The notes: generated by a model not told the origin, from the sequence alone. DNA of 64,000 bases from Coleofasciculaceae cyanobacterium (GCA_036703275.1 DATNPK010000076.1:124001-188000), one strand, 5' to 3'. Shown: positions 9,063 through 18,882, numbered from the stretch's first letter. Translations and numbers: made by a program.

Positions 9063-9653
9063 ATGCTCTGGCCCTATAAAACCCCTGGAATTCCTGACAA
9101 ACTTTTTGAACGTCTGCCTGGAATTCCTCTAAGTAAAAGGGAGGTAAGAATGTTGATTATTTCCTCCTTGCGCATGAAGCCAGATTCAGTTTTGTGGGAC
9201 ATCGGTGCAGGAACAGGGACGATTCCCGTAGAAATTGGCTTACTTTGCCCCCAAGGACAGATAATTGCCATAGAAAGAGACGACGAAGTGGCAAAATTAA
9301 TTAAACGTAACTGCGATCGCTTTGGAGTAAATAACGTTGACGTGGTTCAAGGAAGCGCACCAGACTGCCTCAAAGATATACAGCATAAGCCAAATTTAGT
9401 TTGTATAGAAGGAGGTAAACCGATTGAAGATATTCTTAAACAAACTTGGAAATATCTCCAGCCAGAAGGACGAATTGTAGCCACAGTTAGTAACTTGGAA
9501 AATTTGTATATTATTTCTCAGGGTTTATCAGAGCTTCAGGCTCGAAATATAGAAGTAGTGCAATCGGCAGTAAATCGTTTAGAAACTAGGGGGATTCATC
9601 AGACTTTTGCCGCAGTAAATCCAATGTTCATACTTAGTGGAGAAAAATTCTAG
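9063..9653 (+). CDS. cbiT: Precorrin/cobalt-precorrin-8 methyltransferase CbiT
   Basis: 196 residues, a class I SAM-dependent methyltransferase. The N-terminus has GIPDKLFERLPGIPLSKREV, a family hallmark. The SAM motif is WDIGAGTGTIPVEI, with the acidic ribose contact at IAIERD. It performs the C15 methylation and decarboxylation step in the corrin ring of cobalamin. It is encoded as the free CbiT form, not fused to CbiE as in CobL. No other cobalamin genes are adjacent. Confidence 0.92.
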   Translation: MLWPYKTPGIPDKLFERLPGIPLSKREVRMLIISSLRMKPDSVLWDIGAGTGTIPVEIGLLCPQGQIIAIERDDEVAKLIKRNCDRFGVNNVDVVQGSAPDCLKDIQHKPNLVCIEGGKPIEDILKQTWKYLQPEGRIVATVSNLENLYIISQGLSELQARNIEVVQSAVNRLETRGIHQTFAAVNPMFILSGEKF

Positions 9654-9784
9654 CTTACTACGATACTTTATTTTTTGCTCGAGAATTACTAGGACATAAA
9701 CCAGTAATTTGTTAATCTTTCATAAGGTTGACTTAAACTTAATCTTTTAACTTCTTAATTTAGCGTTTGTAGCAGCAACGCATT

Positions 9785-10660
9785 ATGCCCTTGTCTCGTA
9801 TAATTAGCTCTGTAGTAGCGATCGCCCTTGCCTTGGGAATGATTATTCTCGGAGGGTGGTATTTTACTCTCGGTATTGGTATTTTAATTGTCTTGGCGCA
9901 ACTAGAATATTTTAGGTTAGTTCGCGCCAAGGGAGTGGAACCCGCTGGCAAAACCACTTTAATTGTCTCTCTAGTGCTTTTGCTTAGTGCCACTATTGCT
10001 CCCAACATTACTGATGCGATGTTCTGCTTGGGTGGAACAATCATTTGCTTCTATTTGTTATTTCAGCCCAAAATAGCTACCATCGCTGATATTTCCAGTT
10101 CCATCTTAGGATTATTTTATACAGGCTATTTACCGACTTTCTGGGTTCGTCTGAGAGTGAATCTTCCTAATAGTAGTAATGCGAGTAACTTACCTCTAAA
10201 TGGCTATTGGCCAGATTCTTGGCTCAATCCCAGTCAGTTTCCTACTGCTTTAACCTTAACTTTTTTGGTAATGGCTTGTATTTGGGCGGCAGATATTGGT
10301 GCATACACGATGGGCAAAAACTTTGGTCGGACTAGATTATCAGATATTAGTCCTAAAAAAACCGTTGAGGGAGCAGTTTTTGGCGTACTAGGCAGTTTAA
10401 TAGTTGCTGAATTAGGAGCTTGGTATTTTCATTTTCCTGCTTGGCAGATAAGCGGCGTGATGTTAGGAATACTAATTGGCATTACTAGCCTGCTAGGAGA
10501 CTTAACCGAATCGATGATGAAGCGCGATGCAGGAGTCAAAGATTCTGGCCAGTTAATTCCAGGTCACGGAGGCATTTTGGATCGCACCGATAGCTACGTT
10601 TTTACTGCTCCTCTAGTCTATTATTTTTTCACCTTATTATTGCCTTTGCTGAGAGCTTAA
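9785..10660 (+). CDS. cdsA: Phosphatidate cytidylyltransferase
   Basis: 291 residues, a polytopic membrane enzyme that makes CDP-diacylglycerol from phosphatidate and CTP, the precursor of phosphatidylglycerol. Several hydrophobic segments are visible, followed by the C-terminal CdsA signature containing LLGDLTESMMKRDAGVKDSG and PGHGGILDRTDS. The ATG at 9785 gives a normal length. It stands alone; the neighbouring genes are unrelated. Confidence 0.96.
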   Translation: MPLSRIISSVVAIALALGMIILGGWYFTLGIGILIVLAQLEYFRLVRAKGVEPAGKTTLIVSLVLLLSATIAPNITDAMFCLGGTIICFYLLFQPKIATIADISSSILGLFYTGYLPTFWVRLRVNLPNSSNASNLPLNGYWPDSWLNPSQFPTALTLTFLVMACIWAADIGAYTMGKNFGRTRLSDISPKKTVEGAVFGVLGSLIVAELGAWYFHFPAWQISGVMLGILIGITSLLGDLTESMMKRDAGVKDSGQLIPGHGGILDRTDSYVFTAPLVYYFFTLLLPLLRA

Positions 10661-10738
10661 TCCAGATGTTGCTTAGTTAGACTCACTGGCTCTGGCTTGG
10701 GCTGTATTTGTTGTCAGGTAGTTTATCACTCACGACAG

Positions 10739-10858
10739 CTAGGATACTCCCAAAGAAGTCATTACAGGCAAGACTGTAGCGAAGACGATAAAAGTAATAA
10801 CTCCTAAAGCTAAGTTCCGATAAATCCGCTTTTCGGGTCTACATCTTTTATATTTCAT
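10739..10858 (-). CDS. Possible 39-residue single-span membrane peptide
   Basis: An ATG frame on the minus strand encodes a basic N-terminus (MKYKRCRPEKRIYRN) followed by a hydrophobic stretch (LALGVITFIVFATVLP) and a short tail. It lies downstream of psaFJ on the same strand, in the same shape class as small photosystem subunits, but matches none I recognise. There is no good Shine-Dalgarno next to the ATG, and the psaJ hairpin separates it from psaFJ. It could be chance. Confidence 0.3.
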   Translation of the reverse strand: MKYKRCRPEKRIYRNLALGVITFIVFATVLPVMTSLGVS

Positions 10859-11029
10859 TTTGATTAATATTTTTTAAGATAATTTCCTCTTTTATAACAA
10901 ATTAGGTTTAGGTTTTTCTGTAATTTGAATTCATATTTTCCAGTAATTATAGTTAAAAAATTCGGGAGCTTACAGCTAATAGCTACAAAAAAACTGCGAC
11001 TAACAACCAAATTAATCGCAGAAAATGAA

Positions 11030-11065
11030 ATGTCTATTTTTAGCGAAGATGCTAAAAATAGACAT
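11030..11065 (-). terminator. 15-bp hairpin after psaFJ
   Basis: ATGTCTATTTTTAGC and its exact complement flank a 6-nt loop, 46 bp past the psaJ stop. Minus-strand RNA would have an A/U-rich flank after the stem rather than a pure U tract. It probably ends or stabilises the psaF-psaJ transcript. A 61-codon plus-strand open frame across it is explained by the palindrome and is not called. Confidence 0.6.
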
Positions 11066-11110
11066 ACTATTAAGTTAAGAAAACCTCAGTTGAAGTTAGT
11101 TATATTCTAA

Positions 11111-11239
11111 CTAAGTAAGTGGATGGAATAATAAATCGGGGAAAAAACGGTTAAATTCGATTAAAAGACCGGCTGTAACCGTTAGCAGTGCCATAATTAA
11201 AACTGGGGCGGTGGAAAGAAATCTTTGTAAGGCTTCCAT
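11111..11239 (-). CDS. psaJ: Photosystem I subunit IX
   Basis: 42-residue one-helix thylakoid membrane protein that begins [13 protein letters not shown] and ends [12 protein letters not shown], a clear match to PsaJ. The GGAGG of the upstream GGAGGACAAAC is an ideal ribosome site. It lies 36 bp after psaF on the same strand, the usual psaF-psaJ operon. PsaJ stabilises PsaF and peripheral chlorophylls at the edge of photosystem I. Confidence 0.95.
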   Translation of the reverse strand: MEALQRFLSTAPVLIMALLTVTAGLLIEFNRFFPDLLFHPLT

Positions 11240-11275
11240 GTTTGTCCTCCATGTAAACAATAAATAAAGTACGTC

Positions 11276-11776
11276 CTAGCGAGGTGAAACAGTAATTTCT
11301 GATTCATCCGCTACAAGCTTGCCACTAGTAAATTCACCAAAAGCAAGTAAAGGCCAAGTAGAGGCAGCTAACATTTTGCTAATAGCCAAAGGAACATCGA
11401 TCACAATTTCGTGCATTTCTGTGTTCTTCTGTCCTCTCACCGCAATTACGTAAGAGCGACCAGCCCAACCAATCCAGCCAGCAATATATAAGAATAAAAC
11501 ACTAGGGATAAAAAAGTCTCCCATGTGCGACCAGCGACCATCTACGATTAAATGGGGTAAACCCTCTGGGCCACAAAGAGCTTCGGCATAACGCTCGGCT
11601 CGAATTTGACCAGAATTGGGATCGCTTGTAGTGTTGCGGAAATTTTTAGCTTTTTGGATGTAGGCAGGATTTTCTCCGCAGGGAGTTAAATTAGCTACAT
11701 CTTCTTTAGCATTCGCCGTAGGTGCAAAACCAAACCAAAGCGTAAATACTAGTATTAAAGCAAACAACCTTCTCAT
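11276..11776 (-). CDS. psaF: Photosystem I subunit III
   Basis: 166 residues from the ATG at 11776 ([11 protein letters not shown]), which gives a proper signal peptide cleaved near TANAKED; a start 72 bp upstream would add an unlikely N-terminal extension. The mature part has the expected [21 protein letters not shown] and a C-terminal membrane helix ([17 protein letters not shown]). It is on the lumenal side of photosystem I. psaJ follows; tsaD is divergent, an arrangement seen in other cyanobacteria. The promoter region contains two TTTACAA segments that might be half-sites for the RpaB regulator, but a full HLR1 tandem is not evident. Confidence 0.96.
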   Translation of the reverse strand: MRRLFALILVFTLWFGFAPTANAKEDVANLTPCGENPAYIQKAKNFRNTTSDPNSGQIRAERYAEALCGPEGLPHLIVDGRWSHMGDFFIPSVLFLYIAGWIGWAGRSYVIAVRGQKNTEMHEIVIDVPLAISKMLAASTWPLLAFGEFTSGKLVADESEITVSPR

Positions 11777-11976
11777 GAATATGTTTCCTTTTGTGACAGA
11801 TAATAATTGTGTTTGTGTATAGGCGTAAAGATATTTCTTATACGCCAACTAATCTTACTTCCAGTAATAGACTGTAATTTATTAAAGCCTTGCTAATGCT
11901 TTTGTAAACTCTTTCTACTTAAGAAAGTTGGGGATTAGGCGAACATATTTGTTCTTGTAAATCAACTTATCAAAGG

Positions 11977-13014
11977 ATGGCAACAATTTTAGCGATCGAA
12001 ACAAGTTGTGACGAAACTGCGGTAGCAATTGTAAAGAACCGTCAAGTTTTAAGTAGCATTGTTTCTTCTCAAATCGAACTGCACAAAATTTACGGGGGTG
12101 TTGTACCAGAATTAGCTTCCCGGCAACATCTAGAAATTATTAACCCCTGTATTAGTCAGGCGATGTCGGAAGCAGATCTAGAGTGGAAAAATATAGATGC
12201 GATCGCAGCCACCTGTACTCCTGGCTTAGTAGGAGCTTTGCTAGTAGGAATGGCAGCAGCAAAAACCTTGGCGATGCTTTACAACAAGCCTTTTCTGGGA
12301 GTGCATCACCTGGAAGGGCATATCTATGCTTCTTATTTGGCTCAACTAAACTTAGAGCCTCCATTTCTGTGCTTACTGGTTTCTGGGGGACATACCAGTA
12401 GTATTCAGGTTAAAGATTATGGAGAATATAAACTTCTTGGCTCAACTAGAGATGATGCAGCAGGAGAAGCGTTTGATAAAGTGGCAAGGTTATTAGATTT
12501 AGGCTATCCAGGTGGTCCAATAATCGATCGCCTGGCGCAACAAGGCAACCCCAAAGCTTTTAAATTACCCGAAGGTAAAATCTCATTATCAGAAGGAGGC
12601 TATCATCCCTATGACTATAGCTTTAGCGGAATGAAAACAGCGGTTTTAAGATTAGTAGAAAAATTAGCAGTTGCTGGAGAAATTCCCGTGGCTGATGTTG
12701 CAGCTAGCTTTCAGGATACTGTAGCCAAGGTATTAACTAAACGTAGCGTCAAATGCGCTCTCGATTATGATTTAGATACTATTACGATTGGCGGTGGTGT
12801 AGCAGCAAATAGCGGTTTGAGAACACATTTACAAGATGCGGCGGACAAGCACAATTTAAAAGTATATTTTCCGCCTTTAAAGTTTTGTACTGATAATGCA
12901 GCCATGATTGGTTGTGCAGCAGCCCAACATTTTAATCTCGGACATACTTCTAATTTGAATCTTAATGTTCAATCTCGGATGGCGATTGATAAGGTAATGC
13001 AGCTATATCAATAG
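11977..13014 (+). CDS. tsaD: tRNA N6-threonylcarbamoyladenosine synthase subunit TsaD
   Basis: 345 residues of the Kae1/TsaD (Gcp) family. It transfers threonylcarbamoyl to A37 of ANN-decoding tRNAs. Visible are IETSCDETA at the N-terminus, the metal-binding His pair in [10 protein letters not shown], the nucleotide-binding LLVSGGHTS and the C-terminal [14 protein letters not shown]. The start ATG follows an AAAGG sequence. Divergent from psaF. Confidence 0.97.
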   Translation: MATILAIETSCDETAVAIVKNRQVLSSIVSSQIELHKIYGGVVPELASRQHLEIINPCISQAMSEADLEWKNIDAIAATCTPGLVGALLVGMAAAKTLAMLYNKPFLGVHHLEGHIYASYLAQLNLEPPFLCLLVSGGHTSSIQVKDYGEYKLLGSTRDDAAGEAFDKVARLLDLGYPGGPIIDRLAQQGNPKAFKLPEGKISLSEGGYHPYDYSFSGMKTAVLRLVEKLAVAGEIPVADVAASFQDTVAKVLTKRSVKCALDYDLDTITIGGGVAANSGLRTHLQDAADKHNLKVYFPPLKFCTDNAAMIGCAAAQHFNLGHTSNLNLNVQSRMAIDKVMQLYQ

Positions 13015-13077
13015 AATTGTTATCATAAGGCTTCAGTACATTTTCGTTATTTAACAGTCAGAGGTAATAAGGTAATT

Positions 13078-13716
13078 TTGTACGGCGCAAATCCAGAAGA
13101 AAAACACCCGATGCCTGGATTTCCGCAGATTTGTTTTATCAAAAACACTGTCACTCATCCCAAAATTATCGTTGGCGACTACACATACTATGACGATCCA
13201 GAAGATTCAGAAGACTTTGAACGCAATGTTCTTTATCATTATTCGTTTAGTAAAGACAAATTAATTATCGGTAAGTTTTGCGCTTTAGCTAGAAACCTAA
13301 AATTTATTATGAATGGCGCAAATCATCAGATATCGGGTTTTTCTACCTATCCTTTTTACATTTTTGGTAACGGCTGGGAAAAAGTAACGCCAGAGGATAA
13401 CCAATTGCCTTTTAAAGGTGACACCTTAGTTGGTAATGATGTCTGGATTGGTTGCGAATCGATTATGATGCCAGGAGTAACCATAGGGGATGGGGCAATT
13501 ATTGCTGCTAAATCAGTTGTGGTTAATGATGTTCCTCCTTACAGCATTGTCGGCGGAAATCCTGCAAAAATTATCAAACAAAGATTTACGGCGGAAACGA
13601 TTAAAACATTGCTGGAAATTGCCTGGTGGAATTGGGACATTAACAAGATATCAGCCAATCTAGAATACATTACCTCTGCTGATATCGATACTCTTTTGAC
13701 CATAGCTCGGAATTAG
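13078..13716 (+). CDS. Vat/CatB-type hexapeptide O-acetyltransferase
   Basis: 212 residues of left-handed beta-helix acetyltransferase (xenobiotic acetyltransferase group). MYGANPEEKHPMPG, IMNGANHQ, FGNGWEK, LPFKGDTLVGNDVWIG and PPYSIVGGNPAKIIKQRF follow the streptogramin A acetyltransferase (Vat) pattern; the His in NGANHQ is the likely catalytic base. I use the TTG start at 13078 because homologues align from there and GAGG lies upstream; an ATG at 13111 would remove conserved residues. Chromosomal members in cyanobacteria have unknown substrates, so resistance should not be assumed. Confidence 0.88.
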   Translation: MYGANPEEKHPMPGFPQICFIKNTVTHPKIIVGDYTYYDDPEDSEDFERNVLYHYSFSKDKLIIGKFCALARNLKFIMNGANHQISGFSTYPFYIFGNGWEKVTPEDNQLPFKGDTLVGNDVWIGCESIMMPGVTIGDGAIIAAKSVVVNDVPPYSIVGGNPAKIIKQRFTAETIKTLLEIAWWNWDINKISANLEYITSADIDTLLTIARN

Positions 13717-13763
13717 CTTTCTATTTCTTGGGGATTGATTAGCGATCGCTACTACAGCATAAT

Positions 13764-14060
13764 TCACGAGCAATAAGGCGTAATATCTTCACCACATCGA
13801 TCGGCAAGAAAGCAAAGGGCGCGAAATCTTAATGCTATTAGCTGCTCGTATAGAGGATTAAATTTGCACAAAGCAGGAATCCGAAAAACTACTTTACCAA
13901 ATACTTTTATATCTCTAGCAAATGGGCATTGAGCAGGAATTAATTTGACAATATGTCTTGCGGTTTGCTCGTGTCTAATCTCTAAATTATTGAGCCATTG
14001 CTGGAGAAAAAGTACAAACTTGAAAGTTTTCTGCTGCCGTTTCTCAATTAAAGCTGTCAT
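13764..14060 (-). CDS. Mo-dependent nitrogenase C-terminal-domain protein
   Basis: 98 residues with the pattern LEIRHEQTARHIVKLIPAQC, PFARDIKVFG and RALCFLADRCGED typical of the small cyanobacterial family named after the C-terminus of a Mo-dependent nitrogenase-associated protein. Function is unknown; such stand-alone proteins also occur in organisms without nitrogenase, so no nitrogen fixation is implied. It is isolated between plus-strand genes. Confidence 0.8.
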   Translation of the reverse strand: MTALIEKRQQKTFKFVLFLQQWLNNLEIRHEQTARHIVKLIPAQCPFARDIKVFGKVVFRIPALCKFNPLYEQLIALRFRALCFLADRCGEDITPYCS

Positions 14061-14352
14061 CGTGTTTAATTTATTGTGCTTAACTGTTATTGCTACAGTA
14101 ATAAGTTATCACAATGTTTTTATTATTAATATATAATTATTTTTTATAAGTAATTAGCAGAATTTATCTTTTCAGGGTGACCTAAAATTTCAGCATAGCG
14201 ATCGCTTTTTTTAGGCAGCTTGATCGAGAGAATTGTTAGTATAAGTTTTCAAGTGCTGGAAGCTAAAACAGAGAAACAAGTTCATCTCAGATTTAGAATG
14301 CTTGGCTCATAAATTTAATTATCAATTTGAAGATTTTGAAGTCCCTCGAAGC

Positions 14353-15546
14353 ATGAGTTTGTCAAGATTTTCGATTAACCCAAGTATCATTTGTAAGTAT
14401 GGTGCTGTTCTCAGTCTGTTGATTTTGATTAACGCTTGTAATGCCGATTCTCAGGCTAAATCTCAAGATGTCGATCCTCAAACCCAAGCCCAGGTAAACC
14501 GACTCAAACAAGTAGTAGCGTTGGGCAAACTAATACCCAAAGGAGAGGTAATTAAACTCTCGGTAGCAAATGCCGAGGATAGTCGAGTTAACCAAATTTT
14601 AGTTAATGAAGGCGATCGCGTCGAGAAAAATCAGGTAATTGCGATTCTTCAGGGGTTAGAAAATCGTCAAAGAGATTTAGAAGAAGCGACAAAACAAGTA
14701 GAGTTAGCTCAGGCAAGATTAGAACAAGTCCGCGCTGGAGATACCAAAAAGGCAGATTTAGCAGCACAGAAAGCGAATATTTCTCGTTTGCAATCACAGT
14801 TGCGCAACGAAACCGTTGAAAGACAGGCAGCGATCGCCTCGGCCGAAGCCCAATTAAGACAGGCAGAGTTGACCTATGACCGCAATCAAACTCTACTACA
14901 GCAGGGAGCAGTTACCCAACAAGCATCTGATGAGGCTAAAGAAGCCTTAGACATGGCTCAGGCTGCTTTGAATGAGAGAAAAGCGCAGCGAAACAATACT
15001 CGTCAAACTTTACAGCAAGAAATAAACCAGGAACAAGAAAACTTGGCTAGATTAGAAGAAATCAGACCAGTAGACGTAAAAGTTAGTCAGGTTGAGCTAG
15101 AACGTGCCATTATCGCCGTGGAACAGGTTAAGGCAGATTTAGAAGATACCAAGGTTAAAGTACCGATCGCGGGTCAAATTTTGCGGATTAATACCCGTGT
15201 TGGCGAACAGGTAAACACCGAGGAGGGAATTGTGGAATTAGGTCGCACTAATGAAATGTATGCGATCGCCGAAGTTTATGAGACCGACATCGGTAAAGTA
15301 AAAATTGGACAACCAGTCGCCATTAGCAGCGAGTATGGCGGGTTTGCAGGCAAGCTCAAAGGCACAGTAGACCATTTAGGCTTACAGGTAGGCGCAAAAG
15401 AATTATTAGAATCATCAGAAGATCCCACTCAAGATGAAAACTCTCGAATTGTCGAAGTGAAAATCCGCATCGATCCAAAAGATAGCCAAAAAGTTGCAGG
15501 AGTGACTAATATGCAGGTCAGAGTAGAAATCGGTAAAAACAACTAA
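14353..15546 (+). CDS. devB: HlyD/DevB-type membrane fusion protein, likely lipoprotein
   Basis: About 397 residues. The N-terminal hydrophobic segment ends at ILINAC, a plausible lipobox. Next come a lipoyl/biotinyl half (LSVANAEDSRVNQILVNEGD), a long Gln/Glu/Ala-rich coiled coil (~90-250) and the second half with the beta-barrel (VPIAGQILRINTRVGEQV). It belongs to the DevB family of ABC exporter adaptors. The ATG at 14353 is preferred; a TTG at 14302 would extend it by 17 residues. devC follows after 31 bp; no devA ATPase is present. Confidence 0.9.
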   Translation: MSLSRFSINPSIICKYGAVLSLLILINACNADSQAKSQDVDPQTQAQVNRLKQVVALGKLIPKGEVIKLSVANAEDSRVNQILVNEGDRVEKNQVIAILQGLENRQRDLEEATKQVELAQARLEQVRAGDTKKADLAAQKANISRLQSQLRNETVERQAAIASAEAQLRQAELTYDRNQTLLQQGAVTQQASDEAKEALDMAQAALNERKAQRNNTRQTLQQEINQEQENLARLEEIRPVDVKVSQVELERAIIAVEQVKADLEDTKVKVPIAGQILRINTRVGEQVNTEEGIVELGRTNEMYAIAEVYETDIGKVKIGQPVAISSEYGGFAGKLKGTVDHLGLQVGAKELLESSEDPTQDENSRIVEVKIRIDPKDSQKVAGVTNMQVRVEIGKNN

Positions 15547-15577
15547 CAACTAACAACTAACAGATGACTGAAAACTA

Positions 15578-16807
15578 GTGAAACCAATTTACCTATTTTG
15601 TAAGAAAATAAATTCTTATTTACGTCGAACTCCCGTAGCATGGCTACAGTTATCTCATCAGAAAATTCGTCTGCTAGTAGCAATCTTGGGAGTAGCATTT
15701 TCGATCATCCTAATTTTCACTCAGTTGGGTCTAAGGGCGATGCTATTTGATGGGGTAACTATTTTGCCCAAAAGTCTCAATGGCGAACTTTATTTGTTGT
15801 CCTCTTATGCAAAAAGTCTTGAACATAGTTCTTTGCCTAGTGTATATCTCTATCAAGCAGATGCAATTGAGGGAGTTGCTGATGCTCGACCTCTTTATGT
15901 CAATAGTGGAAACTGGGTAAATCCTCACCTGCTGGAATCTCCCCAGGAAGATGAAGATGATGCTGCTTTACCACAATCTTCTCGCATCCAAATTTTTGCC
16001 TTTAATCCCACCAAACCAGTATTCAAGCTACCCGAAATCAATCAGCAATTAAATTTATTATCCGTTCCAGGCGGAATTTTGTACGATCGCCTGGCCAAAT
16101 CTGAGCTAGGAAACATCCCACAACTAGTTAAGAGTCAAGGTTTTGTTTCCAGTATTTTAGACAATCATCGCGTCACAGTACTGGGTTTATTTAGCCTGAG
16201 CAGTACTTTTGACTACAAGGGGGTGGCGGTGATGAGCGACTGGAATTATGGGCAAATGGAGGGGACAGATAGTTTGGCAGACATTACTGTAGGTGTTTTG
16301 TCTTTAGAACCTGGAGTAAATCCTCAATCGGTAATTAAGCAGATTCAAAATAATCTTAGTCAAGATATTAAGGTATTAACCCCAGATGAATTAGCCCAAG
16401 GAGAACGAGACTTTGTCGCTACCTGGTCTGAAGGTAAAATTTTAAACTTTGGCGCAGCGATCGGGTTTGTTGTCGGTATTATTATTGTCTATCAGGTAAT
16501 TTATACCGATGTCAGCGAACATCTACCAGAATATGCCACTCTCAAAGCAATGGGTTATAAAGACCGCGATCTATCATTAGTGGTGCTGCAAGAGTCATTA
16601 ATTCTGGCAATTATGGGTTTTATTCCTGGCTATTTAGCTTCTTATGGAATTTACTATTTAATGGCAAAATTGATTGAGCTGCCTATTAGTATGGATTTGA
16701 GCATTGCGCTGAAAGTTTTTATCTTAAATTTACTCATGTGCGCTGTCTCTGGCGCGATCGCAATTAGAAAACTCCGTACCGCGGATCCTGCCGATATTTT
16801 TTATTAA
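15578..16807 (+). CDS. devC: DevC-type ABC exporter permease
   Basis: 409 residues with a GTG start 31 bp after devB. One N-terminal membrane helix (LVAILGVAFSIILIFTQLG), a large periplasmic domain and three C-terminal helices give the MacB/FtsX-like topology of DevC. The family exports glycolipids or other envelope material together with DevB, DevA (ATPase) and TolC. The next gene is on the opposite strand, so the ATPase must come from elsewhere or is lost. Confidence 0.92.
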   Translation: MKPIYLFCKKINSYLRRTPVAWLQLSHQKIRLLVAILGVAFSIILIFTQLGLRAMLFDGVTILPKSLNGELYLLSSYAKSLEHSSLPSVYLYQADAIEGVADARPLYVNSGNWVNPHLLESPQEDEDDAALPQSSRIQIFAFNPTKPVFKLPEINQQLNLLSVPGGILYDRLAKSELGNIPQLVKSQGFVSSILDNHRVTVLGLFSLSSTFDYKGVAVMSDWNYGQMEGTDSLADITVGVLSLEPGVNPQSVIKQIQNNLSQDIKVLTPDELAQGERDFVATWSEGKILNFGAAIGFVVGIIIVYQVIYTDVSEHLPEYATLKAMGYKDRDLSLVVLQESLILAIMGFIPGYLASYGIYYLMAKLIELPISMDLSIALKVFILNLLMCAVSGAIAIRKLRTADPADIFY

Positions 16808-16871
16808 AAACCATTAGCTAATAGCATTCAAACGCAGCAATGCAATATTAGTCTGAACAAGTCACTGGCGT

Positions 16872-17132
16872 TTAACTATAGCTATTAATATCTTCTTGTA
16901 ACCAATCTTCTACAGGTTTACCATCCTTACGACGCAATTTAATCTCTCGCATCACAATCAAACCCGATCCTGGTGGTGCAGGTTTTTCTTCAAAGGAAAT
17001 TTCATAATCATCTGGGTTTTCATTACGCTCCCTCAACCAGTCCTGCACCTTAATTGCACAGAAGAAAGACTGTCCCTGCTCGAACATACGGCTAATTTGC
17101 ATCGACAGACTATGAATATTTAAACGAGCCAT
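16872..17132 (-). CDS. Conserved small cyanobacterial protein, unknown function
   Basis: 86 residues, soluble and charged, with the segments AIKVQDWLRERNENPDDYEI and REIKLRRKDGKPVEDW. There are no membrane segments or signal peptide. I do not recognise a named family, but the codon use and composition look genuine and the frame has a clean ATG. Its neighbours give no clue. Confidence 0.65.
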   Translation of the reverse strand: MARLNIHSLSMQISRMFEQGQSFFCAIKVQDWLRERNENPDDYEISFEEKPAPPGSGLIVMREIKLRRKDGKPVEDWLQEDINSYS

Positions 17133-17273
17133 AATTTCAGTTTTTATTTTTCAGTTTTCAGTTACCAATATGATAGTTAATTGCTTGCAGACTATGGAAA
17201 AAACTGTTTTGCTTCTTGGTTCATATTCAGTAAATTCATACTTACCACTTAACACGTAGCAATACATCAGTAC

Positions 17274-18311
17274 CTAATATCTAATTCTCGGATCGATATA
17301 AGCATTAATAATGTCGATCGCAATACTGGCAATCACGACAATAATACCGAAAAACACCATTACTCCCTGGACAGTAGGATAGTCTCGCAGAGATATTGCC
17401 TCATACAGCCTGTTACCTAATCCTGGCCAGGAAAAAGTTACCTCGGTCAATACTGCACCACCAAGCAAAGCAGCAAAGGTCAAGCCTAAAACTGTAATCA
17501 CTGGAATCAAGGCATTTTTTAGGGCGTGGTTCATCACAATTGTTCTTTCAGCAATTCCTCTGGCTCTAGCTGCTTCTACATAATCAGCCTGTAGAGTTTG
17601 CTTGAGATTCACCCGCACAATACGTTCAAAAATACCGCTTAAGAGTAAACCCAAAGTTAGGCTAGGTAATGCCAAGTAATGCAGTGTATTCAGCAACATT
17701 CCTAGATCTCCAGCAATTAAACTATCAATTATGTATAGTCCTGTGATATTAGGCGGAGTGGCTGCACTAACAGGAAACCGAGTACCTAAAGGAAACCAGC
17801 CTAAATTAACTGCAAAGATTAACTGCAATACCATGCCCACCCAAAATAAAGGTAGAGAGTAGGTAATAATGCCAAATAATCGCCCTCCAGCATCAAGGAA
17901 ATTATTGGCAGAAGAAGCAGAAACTATGCCAACGAAAACACCTACTACTACTGCCACAATCATGCTGCAGAAAGAAAGCTCCACGGTGGCGGGAAAATAT
18001 TCTTTAATTACCTCCCAAACCGACAAACCACGACTGGTTAGGGAGCTACCTAAATTGAAATTAAGCAGGTCTTTAAGATAGTCTAAGTATTGTTGCCATA
18101 AAGGATTAGTTAATCCTAGTTGCGATCGCAATGCTGCTTTAGCTGCTTCTGGAGCGCGAGTACCTAAAATTGCATCAGCTGGGTCGCCAGGGGTCGCCCT
18201 CAAAAGCAAGAATACTATGGTAGCAATCGTTAGCAACATCAAAGGGGCAAGAAGCAAGCGAATCAAAATATAAGATTGCAGAGCTTTAGAGCGAGACATC
18301 CGTTCAGCCAT
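17274..18311 (-). CDS. DppB/OppB-type ABC transporter permease
   Basis: 345 residues, six predicted helices. The N-terminal signature LLRATPGDPADAIL and the EAA loop EAARARGIAERTIVMNHALKNAL are characteristic of peptide/nickel-type permeases; LPSLTLGLLLSG and WPGLGNRLYEAI follow the family pattern. It would import oligopeptides or related solutes with a DppC partner, ATPases and a binding protein, none of which are adjacent, as is common for dispersed ABC genes in cyanobacteria. Confidence 0.93.
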   Translation of the reverse strand: MAERMSRSKALQSYILIRLLLAPLMLLTIATIVFLLLRATPGDPADAILGTRAPEAAKAALRSQLGLTNPLWQQYLDYLKDLLNFNLGSSLTSRGLSVWEVIKEYFPATVELSFCSMIVAVVVGVFVGIVSASSANNFLDAGGRLFGIITYSLPLFWVGMVLQLIFAVNLGWFPLGTRFPVSAATPPNITGLYIIDSLIAGDLGMLLNTLHYLALPSLTLGLLLSGIFERIVRVNLKQTLQADYVEAARARGIAERTIVMNHALKNALIPVITVLGLTFAALLGGAVLTEVTFSWPGLGNRLYEAISLRDYPTVQGVMVFFGIIVVIASIAIDIINAYIDPRIRY

Positions 18312-18389
18312 AATAAATTGTCTTATTAGTTATAGCAGTCGTCGCTCTCATTTGAAAAATTGGCTGCCCTAGCTTGGTTTTTCTAATGG

Positions 18390-18635
18390 CTATTGGCTAT
18401 TACGTCCAATTCCCAGCTCTTTCTTACTTTTTTTCAGTTCTTTCCATAAGAATTTAATTTGCTTGTATGCTTCATCTGGAGGCAACTTGCCGCCAGTTTC
18501 TAAGTTACAAATATAGCTAATTTTTTGAGAAAACTCCTGCAAATTAGAGTTAAAAACTAAGTTCTCAGGCTTGACATTCCCATGATAGGAATGACGTGGA
18601 TGAAGAAAATTATACTTTTGTGGGTTATTTTCCAT
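18390..18635 (-). CDS. DUF7219-like small cyanobacterial protein
   Basis: 81 residues with FLHPRHSYHGNVKPENLVFN, SYICNLETGGKLPPDEAY and KELKKSKKELGIG, a pattern I recall from a small conserved cyanobacterial family (DUF7219). No function is known. It is upstream of the dppB-like gene on the same strand, 78 bp away. Confidence 0.7.
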   Translation of the reverse strand: MENNPQKYNFLHPRHSYHGNVKPENLVFNSNLQEFSQKISYICNLETGGKLPPDEAYKQIKFLWKELKKSKKELGIGRNSQ

Positions 18636-18882
18636 AGTTGTGGGATCTTTTTTAGACTGATTTGCAACAATCCTGTATTTAAGCTGGCACTAGCTTAACA
18701 ATTTTTTAAACTACTTTTTGGCAAGAGATAAATACAAAAGTTACGTGATAACGCTACTATAAACTGGGTTTTATTTTAAATAATAACAATTCATTTAACC
18801 CTTGTTAACCTGTTCTTAATCTAAATTGTCAATTCAGCTTTTTGCTATCCATCAATCGTCAGATTTTTAAGCGACTACAATA

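Noticed and set aside
10925-11110. 61-codon plus-strand frame downstream of cdsA
   Set aside because: It spans the perfect hairpin after psaFJ and has low-complexity Lys/Ile content; the palindrome explains the frame.
13078-13716. Antibiotic-resistance call for the Vat-like gene
   Set aside because: Chromosomal members of this acetyltransferase group are common in environmental bacteria with unknown substrates, so resistance is not supported.
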